64,000 nt of DNA from Pseudomonas frederiksbergensis (GTDB taxonomy: Bacteria > Pseudomonadota > Gammaproteobacteria > Pseudomonadales > Pseudomonadaceae), in NCBI RefSeq assembly GCF_900105495.1, contig NZ_FNTF01000002.1, positions 3,199,501-3,263,500 of the forward strand, read 5' to 3'. The notes below the pieces were generated by a model, which saw nothing but the letters and a program-made list of their open reading frames with translations, did not search any database and was not told the DNA's origin. Position numbers and translations under genes: made by a program. Each line of letters starts with the position of its first letter. Positions within the stretch are counted from its first letter, which is position 1. Below are positions 35,402 through 45,075 of this stretch, piece by piece.

Positions 35402-35598
35402 CCGCCGAAGGTCACTGTAGCGAGCGCCAGTTTGGCGTACAGCATGGTTGCGGCCAGCTGCACCAGCCATAAGGCCAGGCCGCCGAGAAACACGCCGGCA
35501 GCGACTTGCATCACCAGGTTATTACCGCGTTTGGCCGGGGTGCGGGGCACGAAGTGGTCCAGCTCATCGCGGTCGGCGCGTAGGTCATCGTTTTTCAT
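35398..35598 (-). CDS. Small single-pass membrane protein
   Basis: 66 residues: a charged N terminus (MKNDDLRADRDELDHFVPR), a basic segment (PAKRGNN) and a hydrophobic segment LVMQVAAGVFLGGLALWLVQ to about residue 58. N-in, C-out topology expected from the basic cluster. Start at the ATG at 35598, preferred over the extension to 35628. Function unknown. Confidence 0.6.
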   Translation of the reverse strand: MKNDDLRADRDELDHFVPRTPAKRGNNLVMQVAAGVFLGGLALWLVQLAATMLYAKLALATVTFGG

Positions 35599-35634
35599 GT
35601 GGGTTCTCAAAAATTCTCGGGTGTACATAAAACC

Positions 35635-35723
35635 TGTGGGAGTGAGCCTGCTCGCGATGGCGGCGGCACATCTTGTATCTATATGACAGAAAGACCGCTA
35701 TCGCGAGCAGGCTCACTCCCACA
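35635..35723. repeat. REPIN
   Basis: Perfect 23-bp inverted arms 35635-35657 and 35701-35723 (TGTGGGAGTGAGCCTGCTCG core) with a 43-base spacer, lying just upstream of the small membrane-protein gene. Confidence 0.9.
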
Positions 35724-35783
35724 TTTAATTTGTGTGGAGTTTAAAGGGCGCAGCAGCTGCTTTGAGATTTATCTGCGGCCAAT

Positions 35784-35815
35784 AAAAACGGGAAGCCATG
35801 TGGCTTCCCGTTTTT
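35784..35815. terminator. Terminator at the 3' end of the aminotransferase gene
   Basis: Perfect 14-bp stem AAAAACGGGAAGCC (35784-35797) with its complement (35802-35815) and ATGT loop. On the minus strand it lies 17 bases past the aminotransferase stop. Confidence 0.93.
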
Positions 35816-35831
35816 CGTATCACCGGGCGAT

Positions 35832-37028
35832 TCAGATCACCGCAACGATGGCCTTGGTCACGACGTCGATGTTGCTCTGGTTCAGTGCAGCCACGCAGAT
35901 GCGACCGGTGTCCAGGGCGTAGATGCCGAACTCGCTGCGCAGGCGGGTCACTTGCTCAACCGTCAGGCCGGAGTAGGAGAACATGCCGCGCTGACGGCCG
36001 ACGAAGCTGAAGTCGCGGTGTGGCGCGTTTTTCGCCAGCAGGTCGACCATCTGGATGCGCATGCCGCGAATCCGTAGACGCATCTCAGCCAGTTCTTCTT
36101 CCCACTGGGCACGCAGTTCCGGGCTGTTCAGTACAGCGGCGACGATGCTTGCACCGTGGGTCGGCGGGTTGGAGTAGTTGGTGCGGATCACGCGTTTGAC
36201 TTGCGACAGCACGCGCGCGCTTTCTTCTTTCGATTCGCTGACGATCGACAGGGCGCCCACGCGCTCGCCGTACAGCGAGAACGATTTGGAGAACGAGCTG
36301 GAGACGAAGAAGGTCAGGCCCGATTCAGCGAACAGGCGCACGGCAGCGGCGTCTTCGTCGATGCCATCGCCAAAGCCCTGGTAGGCCATGTCGAGGAACG
36401 GTACGTGACCTTTCGCTTTGACGACTTCCAGCACGTTGTTCCAGTCCGCCGGGCTCAGGTCCACACCGGTCGGGTTATGGCAGCAAGCGTGCAGGACGAC
36501 GATGGAGCCGGACGGCAGGGCGTTCAAGTCTTCCAGCAAGCCAGCACGGTTCACGTCATGGGTCGCGGCGTCGTAGTAGCGATAGTTCTGCACCGGGAAA
36601 CCGGCCGTTTCGAACAGCGCGCGGTGGTTTTCCCAGCTCGGGTCGCTGATCGCCACGACGGCGTTCGGCAGCAGTTGCTTGAGGAAGTCGGCACCGATTT
36701 TCAGGGCGCCAGTACCGCCAACGGCCTGGGTGGTGATGACGCGGCCAGCGGCGATCAGCGGCGAGTCATTGCCGAACAGCAGTTTTTGCACGGCCTGGTC
36801 ATAGGCGGCAATACCGTCGATTGGCAGGTAGCCACGGGATGCGTGTTGAGCGACGCGAATCGTCTCGGCTTCGACAACGGCGCGCAGGAGTGGAATTCGC
36901 CCCTCCTCGTTGCAGTAAACACCGACCCCCAGGTTGACCTTGTTGGTACGGGTATCGGCGTTGAATGCTTCGTTGAGGCCCAGGATTGGATCGCGTGGTG
37001 CCATTTCGACAGCGGAGAACAGGCTCAT
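35832..37028 (-). CDS. tyrB: Aromatic amino acid aminotransferase (TyrB/PhhC type)
   Basis: 398 residues, PLP-dependent fold-type I aminotransferase, class Ialpha. Visible: NLGVGVYCNEEGRIPLL, HACCHNPTGVDLS with the PLP-contacting Asn, DMAYQGFGDG, and PLP Lys K248 in SSSFSKSFSLYGERVG. Transaminates Tyr, Phe and Asp. The ATG at 37028 (MSLFSAVEMAPRDPI) gives the family length. Adjacent and divergent to uvrB, as PA3139 is in P. aeruginosa; the choice between TyrB and PhhC names cannot be made from sequence. Confidence 0.88.
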   Translation of the reverse strand: MSLFSAVEMAPRDPILGLNEAFNADTRTNKVNLGVGVYCNEEGRIPLLRAVVEAETIRVAQHASRGYLPIDGIAAYDQAVQKLLFGNDSPLIAAGRVITTQAVGGTGALKIGADFLKQLLPNAVVAISDPSWENHRALFETAGFPVQNYRYYDAATHDVNRAGLLEDLNALPSGSIVVLHACCHNPTGVDLSPADWNNVLEVVKAKGHVPFLDMAYQGFGDGIDEDAAAVRLFAESGLTFFVSSSFSKSFSLYGERVGALSIVSESKEESARVLSQVKRVIRTNYSNPPTHGASIVAAVLNSPELRAQWEEELAEMRLRIRGMRIQMVDLLAKNAPHRDFSFVGRQRGMFSYSGLTVEQVTRLRSEFGIYALDTGRICVAALNQSNIDVVTKAIVAVI

Positions 37029-37365
37029 TTTGCGGCGGCTCTGAATGGAAAATGGAGGGACGTGTCGCGCTCCAGCCGAATGCACTAGAGCGGTGCACAA
37101 ACGGGGAGCTAGTATAGAGGCCATCTGCGATTAATGGCGACAGACGATTCGGCTTTTGCGGTAAGTTTTTCCGATTATTTCTCGACCGTTAGTCGATTGG
37201 CACCGTCAAAGGTTTTACCTGATGTAGGACGATTGCCTTGAAAGCGAGGGCAATCGGCTCCACATTGAGCACAATCCAGTTTTTTCCTCGGGCGACATCG
37301 GTCGTTTGCGGTCTTTCCGTTGCTGCCCGGCTCACCCGGACAGGCGCGAACCCAGAGGTTTTTTC
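37029..37365. other. 337-base divergent gap tyrB / uvrB
   Basis: No gene supported. It must hold both promoters. A hairpin CGATTGCC/GGCAATCG lies at about 37229-37255. I searched by eye for a LexA box (CTG-N10-CAG) before uvrB and found none. Confidence 0.4.
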
Positions 37366-39381
37366 ATGTCTGAATTCCAGCTAGTCACCCGTTTCGAGCC
37401 CGCCGGCGATCAGCCGGAAGCCATCCGCCTGATGGTCGAGGGCATCGAAGCCGGGCTGGCGCACCAGACGTTGCTCGGTGTGACCGGCTCGGGCAAGACC
37501 TTCAGCATCGCCAATGTGATCGCCCAGATTCAGCGTCCGACCCTGGTCCTGGCGCCGAACAAGACCCTGGCCGCGCAGTTGTACGGTGAGTTCAAGGCAT
37601 TCTTCCCGAACAATGCCGTCGAATACTTCGTTTCGTACTACGACTACTACCAGCCCGAAGCCTACGTGCCGTCATCGGATACGTTCATCGAGAAAGACGC
37701 CTCGATCAACGATCACATCGAACAGATGCGATTGTCCGCGACCAAGGCGTTGCTGGAGCGCAAAGACGCGATCATCGTCACCACGGTGTCGTGCATCTAC
37801 GGTCTGGGCAGTCCGGAAACCTATCTGAAGATGGTGCTGCACGTGGATCGCGGCGACAAACTCGATCAGCGTGCGTTGCTGCGTCGCCTGGCAGACCTGC
37901 AATACACCCGCAACGACATGGAGTTTGCCCGTGCGACCTTCCGGGTCCGCGGCGATGTGATCGATATCCACCCGGCGGAATCCGATTTCGAAGCGATCCG
38001 CATCGAGCTGTTCGATGACGAAGTCGAGAGCCTGTCCGCCTTCGATCCGCTGACCGGTGAAGTGATCCGCAAGCTGCCGCGGTTCACGTTCTATCCGAAA
38101 AGCCACTACGTCACCCCGCGAGAAACCCTGCTGGATGCCGTCGAAGGGATCAAGGTCGAGTTGCAGGAACGCCTGGAATACTTGCGCTCCAACAATAAAC
38201 TCGTTGAGGCCCAGCGCCTCGAGCAGCGCACCCGTTTCGACCTGGAGATGATCCTCGAGCTGGGTTACTGCAACGGCATCGAAAACTACTCGCGCTACCT
38301 GTCCGGTCGCGAATCCGGCCAAGCGCCGCCCACCTTGTTTGATTACCTGCCGGCCGATGCCCTGCTGGTGATCGACGAATCCCATGTCAGCGTGCCGCAG
38401 GTTGGCGCCATGTATAAGGGCGACCGTTCGCGTAAAGAGACGCTGGTGGAATACGGTTTCCGCCTGCCGTCCGCGCTGGATAACCGGCCGATGCGCTTCG
38501 ATGAGTTCGAAAGCATCAGCCCGCAGACGATCTTTGTTTCGGCCACGCCGGGCAATTACGAGGCGGAGCACGCCGGTCGCGTGGTCGAGCAACTGGTCCG
38601 CCCGACTGGCCTGGTGGACCCGCAAATCGAAATCCGTCCGGCGTTGACCCAGGTCGACGATTTGCTTTCGGAAATCGGCAAGCGCGTGGCGCTGGAAGAG
38701 CGGGTGCTGGTCACCACGTTGACCAAGCGCATGTCTGAAGATTTGACCGATTACCTGGCCGACCACGGCGTGCGGGTGCGTTATCTGCATTCGGACATCG
38801 ACACCGTGGAACGGGTCGAAATCATCCGCGACTTGCGTCTGGGCACCTTCGATGTGCTGGTGGGGATCAACCTGCTGCGTGAAGGCCTGGACATGCCGGA
38901 AGTCTCGCTGGTGGCGATCCTCGATGCGGACAAGGAAGGCTTCCTGCGTTCCGAGCGCTCGCTGATCCAGACCATTGGCCGGGCGGCGCGCAACCTCAAT
39001 GGTCGGGCGATTCTTTATGCGGATCGCATCACCGGTTCCATGGAGCGGGCGATCGGCGAGACCGAGCGTCGTCGCGACAAGCAGATTGCCTTCAACCTGG
39101 CCAATGGCATCACGCCTAAGGGCGTGTTCAAGGACGTTGCCGACATCATGGAAGGCGCCACCGTGCCGGGTTCGCGCAGCAAAAAACGCAAAGGCATGGC
39201 CAAGGCCGCCGAGGAAAGCGCCAAGTACGAAGCGGAATTGCGTTCGCCGGGGGAAGTCGCCAAGCGCATTAAAGCCTTGGAAGAGAAGATGTACGCGTTG
39301 GCGCGGGATCTTGAATTCGAAGCGGCGGCGCAGATGCGCGATGAAATTGGCAAGTTGCGTGAGCGGTTGATCACCGTCTGA
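37366..39381 (+). CDS. uvrB: Excinuclease ABC subunit B
   Basis: 671 residues; damage-verifying helicase-like component of nucleotide excision repair. Walker A is in GVTGSGKT, the beta-hairpin that inserts into DNA is [12 protein letters not shown], the DEAD-type motif is [11 protein letters not shown], motif VI is QTIGRAARN, and the C-terminal UVR motif that binds UvrC is in [22 protein letters not shown] at 37366 has AGAGG 8 bases upstream. Followed by gltX in the same direction. Confidence 0.98.
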   Translation: MSEFQLVTRFEPAGDQPEAIRLMVEGIEAGLAHQTLLGVTGSGKTFSIANVIAQIQRPTLVLAPNKTLAAQLYGEFKAFFPNNAVEYFVSYYDYYQPEAYVPSSDTFIEKDASINDHIEQMRLSATKALLERKDAIIVTTVSCIYGLGSPETYLKMVLHVDRGDKLDQRALLRRLADLQYTRNDMEFARATFRVRGDVIDIHPAESDFEAIRIELFDDEVESLSAFDPLTGEVIRKLPRFTFYPKSHYVTPRETLLDAVEGIKVELQERLEYLRSNNKLVEAQRLEQRTRFDLEMILELGYCNGIENYSRYLSGRESGQAPPTLFDYLPADALLVIDESHVSVPQVGAMYKGDRSRKETLVEYGFRLPSALDNRPMRFDEFESISPQTIFVSATPGNYEAEHAGRVVEQLVRPTGLVDPQIEIRPALTQVDDLLSEIGKRVALEERVLVTTLTKRMSEDLTDYLADHGVRVRYLHSDIDTVERVEIIRDLRLGTFDVLVGINLLREGLDMPEVSLVAILDADKEGFLRSERSLIQTIGRAARNLNGRAILYADRITGSMERAIGETERRRDKQIAFNLANGITPKGVFKDVADIMEGATVPGSRSKKRKGMAKAAEESAKYEAELRSPGEVAKRIKALEEKMYALARDLEFEAAAQMRDEIGKLRERLITV

Positions 39382-39528
39382 TTTGCTGCGCTCGTACTGG
39401 CCTCTTCGCGGGCAAGCTCCACAGGGTCAATGGTGCAAACCTTGGCTTAAATGCCCTGCTCACTGGAGCCGGGCGGGCAACGCCTGTTACCATTCGCCCT
39501 TTGTTTTATCTTCATTTCGAGACTTGCC

Positions 39529-41010
39529 ATGACCACCGTCCGCACTCGCATCGCGCCATCGCCTACCGGGGATCCCCACGTAGGTACCGCTTACATCGCT
39601 TTGTTCAACTACTGCTTTGCCAAGCAGCACGGCGGTGAGTTCATCCTGCGGATCGAAGACACTGACCAGTTGCGTTCGACTCGCGAGTCCGAACAACAGA
39701 TTTTCGACGCCTTGCGCTGGTTGGGTATCGACTGGAGCGAAGGCCCGGATGTTGGCGGCCCGCACGGTCCTTACCGTCAGAGCGAGCGTGGCGACATCTA
39801 TCAGAAGTACTGCCAGCAGTTGGTCGAAATGGGCCACGCTTTCCCGTGCTTCTGCACCGCTGAAGAACTCGACCAGATGCGCGCCGAACAAATGGCCCGC
39901 GGCGAAACCCCGCGTTACGACGGCCGTGCGTTGTTGCTGTCCAAGGAAGAAGTCGCGCGTCGCCTGGCCGCTGGCGAGCCGCACGTGATCCGCATGAAAG
40001 TGCCGAGCGAAGGCGTTTGCGTGGTGCCGGACATGCTGCGTGGCGACGTCGAGATCCCGTGGGATCGCATGGACATGCAAGTGCTGATGAAGACCGACGG
40101 TCTGCCAACGTACTTCCTGGCCAACGTCGTCGATGACCACCTGATGGGCATCACCCACGTCCTGCGCGGCGAAGAATGGCTGCCCTCGGCACCGAAACTG
40201 ATTCTGTTGTACGAGTACTTCGGCTGGGAACAACCCGAGCTGTGCTACATGCCGCTGTTGCGTAACCCGGACAAGAGCAAGCTGTCCAAACGCAAGAACC
40301 CGACCTCGGTGACGTTCTACGAGCGCATGGGCTTCATGCCGGAAGCGATGCTCAACTACCTCGGTCGCATGGGCTGGTCGATGCCGGACGAGCGCGAGAA
40401 GTTCTCGCTGCAGGAAATGGTCGATCACTTCGACCTGAGCCGCGTCTCCCTCGGCGGGCCGATTTTCGACATCGAGAAACTGTCGTGGCTCAACGGTCAG
40501 TGGCTGCGCGACCTGCCGGTGGAAGAGTTCGCTTCGCGCCTGCAAAAATGGGCGCTGAACCCGGAATACATGATGAAGATCGCGCCGCACGTGCAGGGCC
40601 GCGTCGAAACCTTCAGCCAGGTTGCACCGCTGGCCGGTTTCTTCTTCGCCGGTGGCGTGAACCCGGACGCCAAGCTGTTCGAATCCAAGAAGCTGTCGGG
40701 CGATCAGGTTCGTCAGTTGATGCAGTTGATTTTGTGGAAGCTGGAAAGCCTGCGTCAGTGGGAGAAGGACAGCATCACCGCAACGATTCAGGCGGTGGTC
40801 GAATCCCTGGAACTGAAATTGCGTGACGCCATGCCGCTGATGTTTGCCTCGATCACTGGCCAGGCCAGTTCGGTGTCGGTGCTCGATGCGATGGAGATCT
40901 TGGGTCCGGACCTGACCCGTTTCCGTCTGCGCCAGGCGATCGACTTGCTGGGCGGCGTGTCGAAGAAGGAAAACAAGGAGTGGGAAAAACTCTTGGGCAA
41001 CATCGCCTGA
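39529..41010 (+). CDS. gltX: Glutamyl-tRNA synthetase
   Basis: 493 residues, class I aminoacyl-tRNA synthetase. HIGH-type motif in [19 protein letters not shown]-type motif KLSKRKNPT, and [18 protein letters not shown]. Discriminating form (standard bacterial GluRS). The ATG at 39529 precedes [11 protein letters not shown]. Next to two tRNA-Glu genes, its own substrate. A lone degenerate REP core lies in the uvrB-gltX gap near 39406-39424. Confidence 0.98.
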   Translation: MTTVRTRIAPSPTGDPHVGTAYIALFNYCFAKQHGGEFILRIEDTDQLRSTRESEQQIFDALRWLGIDWSEGPDVGGPHGPYRQSERGDIYQKYCQQLVEMGHAFPCFCTAEELDQMRAEQMARGETPRYDGRALLLSKEEVARRLAAGEPHVIRMKVPSEGVCVVPDMLRGDVEIPWDRMDMQVLMKTDGLPTYFLANVVDDHLMGITHVLRGEEWLPSAPKLILLYEYFGWEQPELCYMPLLRNPDKSKLSKRKNPTSVTFYERMGFMPEAMLNYLGRMGWSMPDEREKFSLQEMVDHFDLSRVSLGGPIFDIEKLSWLNGQWLRDLPVEEFASRLQKWALNPEYMMKIAPHVQGRVETFSQVAPLAGFFFAGGVNPDAKLFESKKLSGDQVRQLMQLILWKLESLRQWEKDSITATIQAVVESLELKLRDAMPLMFASITGQASSVSVLDAMEILGPDLTRFRLRQAIDLLGGVSKKENKEWEKLLGNIA

Positions 41011-41026
41011 TCCACTCCGTTCCCGC

Positions 41027-41155
41027 GTAGCAGCTGCCGAAGGCTGCGTTGGGCTGCGTAGCGGCCCCAATGGCCGCCGCGCAATCTTCCCGGAAGGGCG
41101 GGGCACCCGGATTGCGAGCGCTACGCTCTCGAACGCAGCCTGCGGCAGCCGCTAC
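41027..41155. repeat. REPIN of a second class
   Basis: Arms at 41027-41050 and 41132-41155 share the core GGCTGCGTT and differ at 2 of 24 positions; between them is GC-rich sequence with further self-complementarity. The core GCTGCCGAAGGCTGCG differs from the GCTCGCGA class elsewhere in the window. Confidence 0.75.
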
Positions 41156-41214
41156 ACGGATGGAAACACCCCCGGATTTACGGGGGAGGGCGGTAAGTGA
41201 TTGTTATGTCGGCA

Positions 41215-41280
41215 AAAAACTTTGAAATATTTTAAAAATAAGTTTGACAGCCTTCCGATGCGCCATTAAGATTCGCCCCG
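41215..41280 (+). promoter_or_regulatory. Strong tRNA promoter with UP-like element and GC-rich discriminator
   Basis: TTGACA (41244-41249), a 17-base spacer and TAAGAT (41267-41272). Upstream, 41215-41243 is almost entirely A/T, like an UP element. The bases after the -10 are TCGCCCCG, a GC-rich discriminator typical of stringently controlled stable-RNA promoters. Confidence 0.85.
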
Positions 41281-41293
41281 TCCTCAGCGATGA

Positions 41294-41369
<76 letters not shown>

Positions 41370-41376
41370 ATTTACA

Positions 41377-41427
41377 CTTCAAGGTCTGGCCACACCGGCC
41401 TTGAAGCGATCACCACTCAGCGGTGAT
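41377..41427 (+). other. Two hairpins in the Ala-Glu tRNA spacer, copy 1
   Basis: CTTCAAGG/CCTTGAAG (41377-41406) and ATCACC/GGTGAT (41409-41427). Both are retained in the second copy of the unit, the second with a compensatory base change. Possible processing signals. Confidence 0.55.
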
Positions 41428-41448
41428 CTGTTGTATAGAAGGGTTTGC

Positions 41449-41524
41449 GTCCCCTTCGTCTAGTGGCCTAGGACACCGCCCTTTCACGGCGGTAACAGGG
41501 GTTCGAGTCCCCTAGGGGACGCCA
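41449..41524 (+). tRNA. tRNA-Glu(TTC), copy 1
   Basis: 76 bases with encoded CCA. Acceptor GTCCCCT/AGGGGAC, anticodon loop CTTTCAC (TTC), T-loop GGGGTTCGAGTCCCC. Confidence 0.97.
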
Positions 41525-41577
41525 GTTTTACAGAAGCGATGTTGCAAGATGTCGCTCCGCCGCGAGGCGAAAAATCC

Positions 41578-41653
41578 GGGGCTATAGCTCAGCTGGGAGA
41601 GCGCCTGCATGGCATGCAGGAGGTCAGCGGTTCGATCCCGCTTAGCTCCACCA
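41578..41653 (+). tRNA. tRNA-Ala(GGC), copy 2
   Basis: 76 bases with encoded CCA, nearly identical to copy 1. The anticodon stem is CTGCA/TGCAG instead of TTGCA/TGCAA, a compensated change, and the T-arm starts GCGGTTC. Confidence 0.97.
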
Positions 41654-41733
41654 ATTTTACAGTTCAAGGTCTGGCCACACCGGCCTTGAATCGATCAGCT
41701 CTCAGCACTGATCAGTTGTATAGAAGGTTTTGC

Positions 41734-41809
41734 GTCCCCTTCGTCTAGTGGCCTAGGACACCGCCCTTTCACGGCGGTAACAGGGGTTCGAGTCCCCTAG
41801 GGGACGCCA
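41734..41809 (+). tRNA. tRNA-Glu(TTC), copy 2
   Basis: 76 bases, identical by inspection to the copy at 41449-41524. Last gene of the array; followed by two hairpins. Confidence 0.97.
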
Positions 41810-41815
41810 CGATTA

Positions 41816-41870
41816 CCCGCTCTGCGGGATTTTATAAGGGTCATTCAATTATTGAATGGCCCTTTTGTTT
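41816..41870 (+). terminator. Tandem hairpin terminator of the tRNA array
   Basis: CCCGC/GCGGG (41816-41828) followed by ATTTTAT, then AAGGGTCATTCAA/TTGAATGGCCCTT (41836-41864, one G-T pair) followed by TTGTTTG. Confidence 0.88.
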
Positions 41871-41957
41871 GTCTGGCGTTTGGCCAAATCCCCCTATTTC
41901 TTTCAAACTGTTCTTCAGACCAGCGGTCACAACCACGACTTGCGTAAAATTATTATG

Positions 41958-41970
41958 AGAATAATATTCT
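41958..41970. promoter_or_regulatory. Palindrome upstream of tetR gene, candidate autoregulatory operator
   Basis: AGAATAATATTCT is a perfect palindrome 23 bases before the TetR-family ATG, in an AT-rich promoter-like stretch. Its location suggests self-repression. Confidence 0.5.
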
Positions 41971-41993
41971 AGTCGTAATATTCGGAGGCAACG

Positions 41994-42533
41994 ATGAACG
42001 ATAAAAAAGCTCAAACCCGCGAACGCATCCTCAAGGCTGCCAGCGCAGCGCTGATTCAGCGTGGCCCGGCCGAACCGAGCGTGGGCGAAGTGATGGGGGC
42101 GGCCGGCCTGACCGTCGGCGGTTTCTACGCGCACTTCGAAAGCAAGGACGCGATGATGCTGGAAGCGTTCAAGCAGTTGCTCGGTCATCGCCGTGGCTTG
42201 ATCGCCGACATGGATGCCGAATTGACCGGCGAAGAACGTCGCGCATTGGTTGCTGCGTTTTATCTGTCACGCAAACACCGTGATTCCTCTGAGTCAGCCT
42301 GCCCGATTCCGGCTTCTGTCGGCGAGCTGGGGCGTCTGCCGGACGCGTTTCGCGTGGCGTTGAACGAGCATGTGGAAATGATGGTCGCGCAGTTGGCGGC
42401 CAGCCCGGAAGACACCGACAAGGCCCTTGCCGATATGGCTCTGATGGTCGGTGGTTTGGCTTTGGCTCGCGCGTTGGGGCCAGGAGAATTGTCCGATCGA
42501 TTGCTGCGCGCCGCCAAGTCTGCGGTGCTGTGA
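41994..42533 (+). CDS. TetR-family transcriptional regulator
   Basis: 179 residues. N-terminal HTH (RERILKAASAALIQRG, then VGEVMGAAGLTVGGFYAHFESKD, positions about 9-55) and an all-helical ligand domain. It contains one Cys in SESACPIPASVGELGRLP, a feature of TetR subgroups that sense electrophiles, but a sensing role is speculation. RBS CGGAGG 5-6 bases before the ATG. First gene of an apparent three-gene run with a hydrolase and a thioesterase. Confidence 0.88.
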   Translation: MNDKKAQTRERILKAASAALIQRGPAEPSVGEVMGAAGLTVGGFYAHFESKDAMMLEAFKQLLGHRRGLIADMDAELTGEERRALVAAFYLSRKHRDSSESACPIPASVGELGRLPDAFRVALNEHVEMMVAQLAASPEDTDKALADMALMVGGLALARALGPGELSDRLLRAAKSAVL

Positions 42534-42564
42534 CCTAAAGGCATTGGCCTGAGGAGTGAGAGCG

Positions 42565-43398
42565 ATGAGCACGTTGAAGTGGGTTCGTGGCGTTAATGGC
42601 ACCTTGGGCTGGTTCGCACCGAAACTGGTCGCGAGCAAAATGCGATTGGCATTCATGACACCGCGAGAACTGCCGCCGCGTGATTGGGAATTGCCGCTGT
42701 TGGCGAAGTCCGAGCGAATCACCCTGCGCTTCGGTCTCTCGGCGCTGCGTTGGGGGCAAGGCCCCGCGGTGTTGCTGATGCACGGTTGGGAAGGCCGGCC
42801 GACTCAATTCGCCAGCCTTATCACCGCGCTGGTCGATGCCGGTTACACGGTGGTTGCGCTGGACGGTCCGGCCCACGGTCGCTCGCCGGGTCGCGAGGCC
42901 AATGTGGTGCTGTTCGCCCGGGCCATGCTTGAGGCCGCTGCCGAGTTGCCACCGCTGCAAGCCGTCATCGGCCACTCCATGGGCGGTGCCAGTGCCATGC
43001 TCGCCGTGCAGTTGGGCTTGCGTACTGAAACCCTGGTCACTATCGCGGCCCCGGCGCGAATACTCGGCGTATTGCGCGGTTTCGCCCGCTATGTACGGCT
43101 GCCACCGAAAGCCCGTTCGGCGTTCATACGTCAGGTCGAAAGAGACGTCGGCATGCGCGCTGCGGCACTGGATGTCGCGCACTATCAGCTCGACATGCCC
43201 GGCCTGATCGTTCACGCCGAAGATGACTGCTACGTTCCGGTCAAGGAATCGCAGCTGATCAACGAGGCCTGGTTTGACAGCCGTCTGTTGCGCCTGCAAG
43301 AGGGTGGTCATCAGCGGGTGCTGGCTGACCCTCGGGTGATCGAAGGCGTTCTTTCGTTGCTCGCCGGTCGCAGTCTGCAATCGCGCCAATCGGCTTGA
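42565..43398 (+). CDS. Alpha/beta hydrolase
   Basis: 277 residues. Oxyanion motif LMHGWEGRP, nucleophile elbow GHSMGGASA (Ser in G-H-S-M-G), acid in VHAEDDCYVPV and catalytic His in GGHQRVLAD. About 31 bases after the tetR stop, with GAGGAG-like RBS, so probably cotranscribed and regulated by the TetR protein. Substrate unknown; an ester or lactone is likely. Confidence 0.82.
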   Translation: MSTLKWVRGVNGTLGWFAPKLVASKMRLAFMTPRELPPRDWELPLLAKSERITLRFGLSALRWGQGPAVLLMHGWEGRPTQFASLITALVDAGYTVVALDGPAHGRSPGREANVVLFARAMLEAAAELPPLQAVIGHSMGGASAMLAVQLGLRTETLVTIAAPARILGVLRGFARYVRLPPKARSAFIRQVERDVGMRAAALDVAHYQLDMPGLIVHAEDDCYVPVKESQLINEAWFDSRLLRLQEGGHQRVLADPRVIEGVLSLLAGRSLQSRQSA

Positions 43399-43445
43399 GC
43401 ATCCGTTACACTCCCCGGTGAAAATTTTCTGACCGGGAGTGGGGC

Positions 43446-43895
43446 ATGGGCTGGGATCGGGCAACGCCATTTATCATTGACCTGGAAGTCGGCGCAGAGG
43501 ACATCGATGGGTTGGGTCACGCGAACAACGCGGTGTATGTGACCTGGCTCGAACGCTGTGCCTGGCGCCACTCCCAGCGGCTTGGCCTGGACCTGGTCGA
43601 GTATCGTCGGCTGGATCGGGCGATGGCGGTGGTGCGGCACGAGATCGATTACCTCGCGGCCGCCTATGAAGGCGATGAGTTGCAATTGGCGACCTGGATC
43701 GTCGATTGGGACCAACGCCTGAAAATGACCCGGCACTTCCAGTTGAAGCGCCCGAGCGACAACACCACGCTGCTGCGGGCGCAGACCACCTTCGTCTGCA
43801 TCGAACTGTCGACCGGCAAGCCCAAGCGCATGCCGGCGGAGTTCATCGAGGGCTACGGCCCCGCGTTGCAAGTCTTGGATACAACCAAAATCTAA
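43446..43895 (+). CDS. Hotdog-fold acyl-CoA thioesterase (YbgC/4HBT-like)
   Basis: 149 residues. The 4HBT motif DIDGLGHANNAVYVTWLERC carries the Asp/His of this family, followed by the hotdog helix and strands RHEIDYLAAAYEGDEL and TTLLRAQTTFVCIELSTGKP. GGGAG precedes the ATG. Third gene after TetR and the hydrolase; together they suggest acyl/ester turnover. A REPIN follows. Confidence 0.82.
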   Translation: MGWDRATPFIIDLEVGAEDIDGLGHANNAVYVTWLERCAWRHSQRLGLDLVEYRRLDRAMAVVRHEIDYLAAAYEGDELQLATWIVDWDQRLKMTRHFQLKRPSDNTTLLRAQTTFVCIELSTGKPKRMPAEFIEGYGPALQVLDTTKI

Positions 43896-43984
43896 TGTAG
43901 GAGCGAGCCTGCTCGCGATAGCGGTGCATCAGCAGCATCACTGTTGGCTGACACAACGCTATCGCGAGCAGGCTCACTCCTACA
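43896..43984. repeat. REPIN
   Basis: Arms at 43896-43923 and 43957-43984 (core GAGCCTGCTCGCGATAGCG) are complementary over 28 bases with one mismatch; spacer of 33 bases. Confidence 0.9.
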
Positions 43985-44061
43985 GGGGAATCTGCGATGT
44001 TCTGCAGATTCCTCGCGCAATCCAGTAAACTGCCGCACGTTTTTCGTTGAGTGTGTTTTTC

Positions 44062-45021
44062 ATGCAAATTGCTTTGGCGCCCATGGAGGGGTTGGTCGAC
44101 AACATCCTGCGGGACGTGCTGACTCGTGTGGGCGGTATCGATTGGTGCGTGACCGAGTTCATTCGGATCAACGATCAACTGCTCACGCCTGCCTATTACC
44201 ACAAGTTCGGCCCGGAACTGCTGACCGGCGCCCGCACCGCATCCGGCGTGCCGCTGCGGGTGCAACTGCTCGGTTCCGATCCGGTATGCCTGGCGGAAAA
44301 CGCCGCGCTGGCCTGCGAACTGGGCTCCGAGGTCATTGACCTTAACTTCGGCTGCCCGGCCAAGACCGTGAACAAGTCCCGTGGCGGCGCAGTCCTGCTC
44401 AAAGAGCCTGAGCTGCTGAACCGGATCGTCGAACACGTACGCCGTGCCGTTCCGGCGCACATTCCGGTGACTGCCAAGATGCGCCTCGGTTTCGACAGCC
44501 CGGACGGTGCGCTAGTGTGTGCCACGGCCCTGGCCGAAGGTGGCGCGGCGCACATCGTGGTTCACGCGCGGACCAAAACTGACGGCTACAAGCCCCCGGC
44601 CCATTGGGAGTGGATCCCCCGGGTGCAGGATGTGGTCAAGGTGCCGGTGTTCGCCAATGGCGACATCTGGAGCGTCGAAGACTGGCGTCGTTGCCGTGAA
44701 ATCAGCGGCGTTGAGGACATCATGCTCGGTCGCGGCCTGGTTTCGCGCCCGGACCTGGCACGGCAAATCGCAATGGCGCGGGCCGGTGAGGACGTCGTCG
44801 AGATGACCTGGGCCCAATTGCTGCCGCTGATTCAGGACTTCTGGCTGCAAGCCAAGGCGCAGATGACAGCCCGCCAATCGCCGGGTCGCTTGAAGCAGTG
44901 GCTGGCGATGCTGACCCGCAATTATCCCGAAGCGGTCGAGCTGTTTACCGTGCTGCGTCGTGAGACCGAACTGGATCAGGTCTCGCGTTTACTGGGCTTG
45001 CAGGTGTCCGAAGCCGCCTGA
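44062..45021 (+). CDS. dusC: tRNA-dihydrouridine(16) synthase DusC
   Basis: 319 residues, flavoenzyme reducing U16 of t[23 protein letters not shown] start, catalytic Cys in [29 protein letters not shown] and [17 protein letters not shown], the latter typical of DusC. The C-terminal domain, which orients tRNA differently from DusA, includes [23 protein letters not shown] at 44062 preferred over a GTG at 44047. Confidence 0.93.
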   Translation: MQIALAPMEGLVDNILRDVLTRVGGIDWCVTEFIRINDQLLTPAYYHKFGPELLTGARTASGVPLRVQLLGSDPVCLAENAALACELGSEVIDLNFGCPAKTVNKSRGGAVLLKEPELLNRIVEHVRRAVPAHIPVTAKMRLGFDSPDGALVCATALAEGGAAHIVVHARTKTDGYKPPAHWEWIPRVQDVVKVPVFANGDIWSVEDWRRCREISGVEDIMLGRGLVSRPDLARQIAMARAGEDVVEMTWAQLLPLIQDFWLQAKAQMTARQSPGRLKQWLAMLTRNYPEAVELFTVLRRETELDQVSRLLGLQVSEAA

Positions 45022-45041
45022 AAAAAATCTGAAAATAATCT

Positions 45042-45069
45042 CTTGAAAAGCAATCAGCGGTCCTTATTT
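45042..45069 (+). promoter_or_regulatory. Sigma-32 heat-shock promoter of ibpA
   Basis: CTTGAAA (45042-45048), 13-base spacer, CCTTATTT (45062-45069). The consensus is CTTGAAA-N13/14-CCCCATNT; six of the eight -10 positions and the full -35 match. Confidence 0.85.
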
Positions 45070-45075
45070 AAGGAT

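Noticed and set aside
37029..37365. LexA/SOS box upstream of uvrB
   Set aside because: No CTG-N10-CAG dyad with AT-rich centre was found by eye; uvrB is not always LexA-controlled in Pseudomonas.
39487..41106. Very long open frames antisense to gltX, asd/usg, leuC, uvrB and accD/folC
   Set aside because: They mirror highly conserved genes in GC-rich DNA, have biased composition rich in His/Gln/Arg, no domain motifs and no start context.
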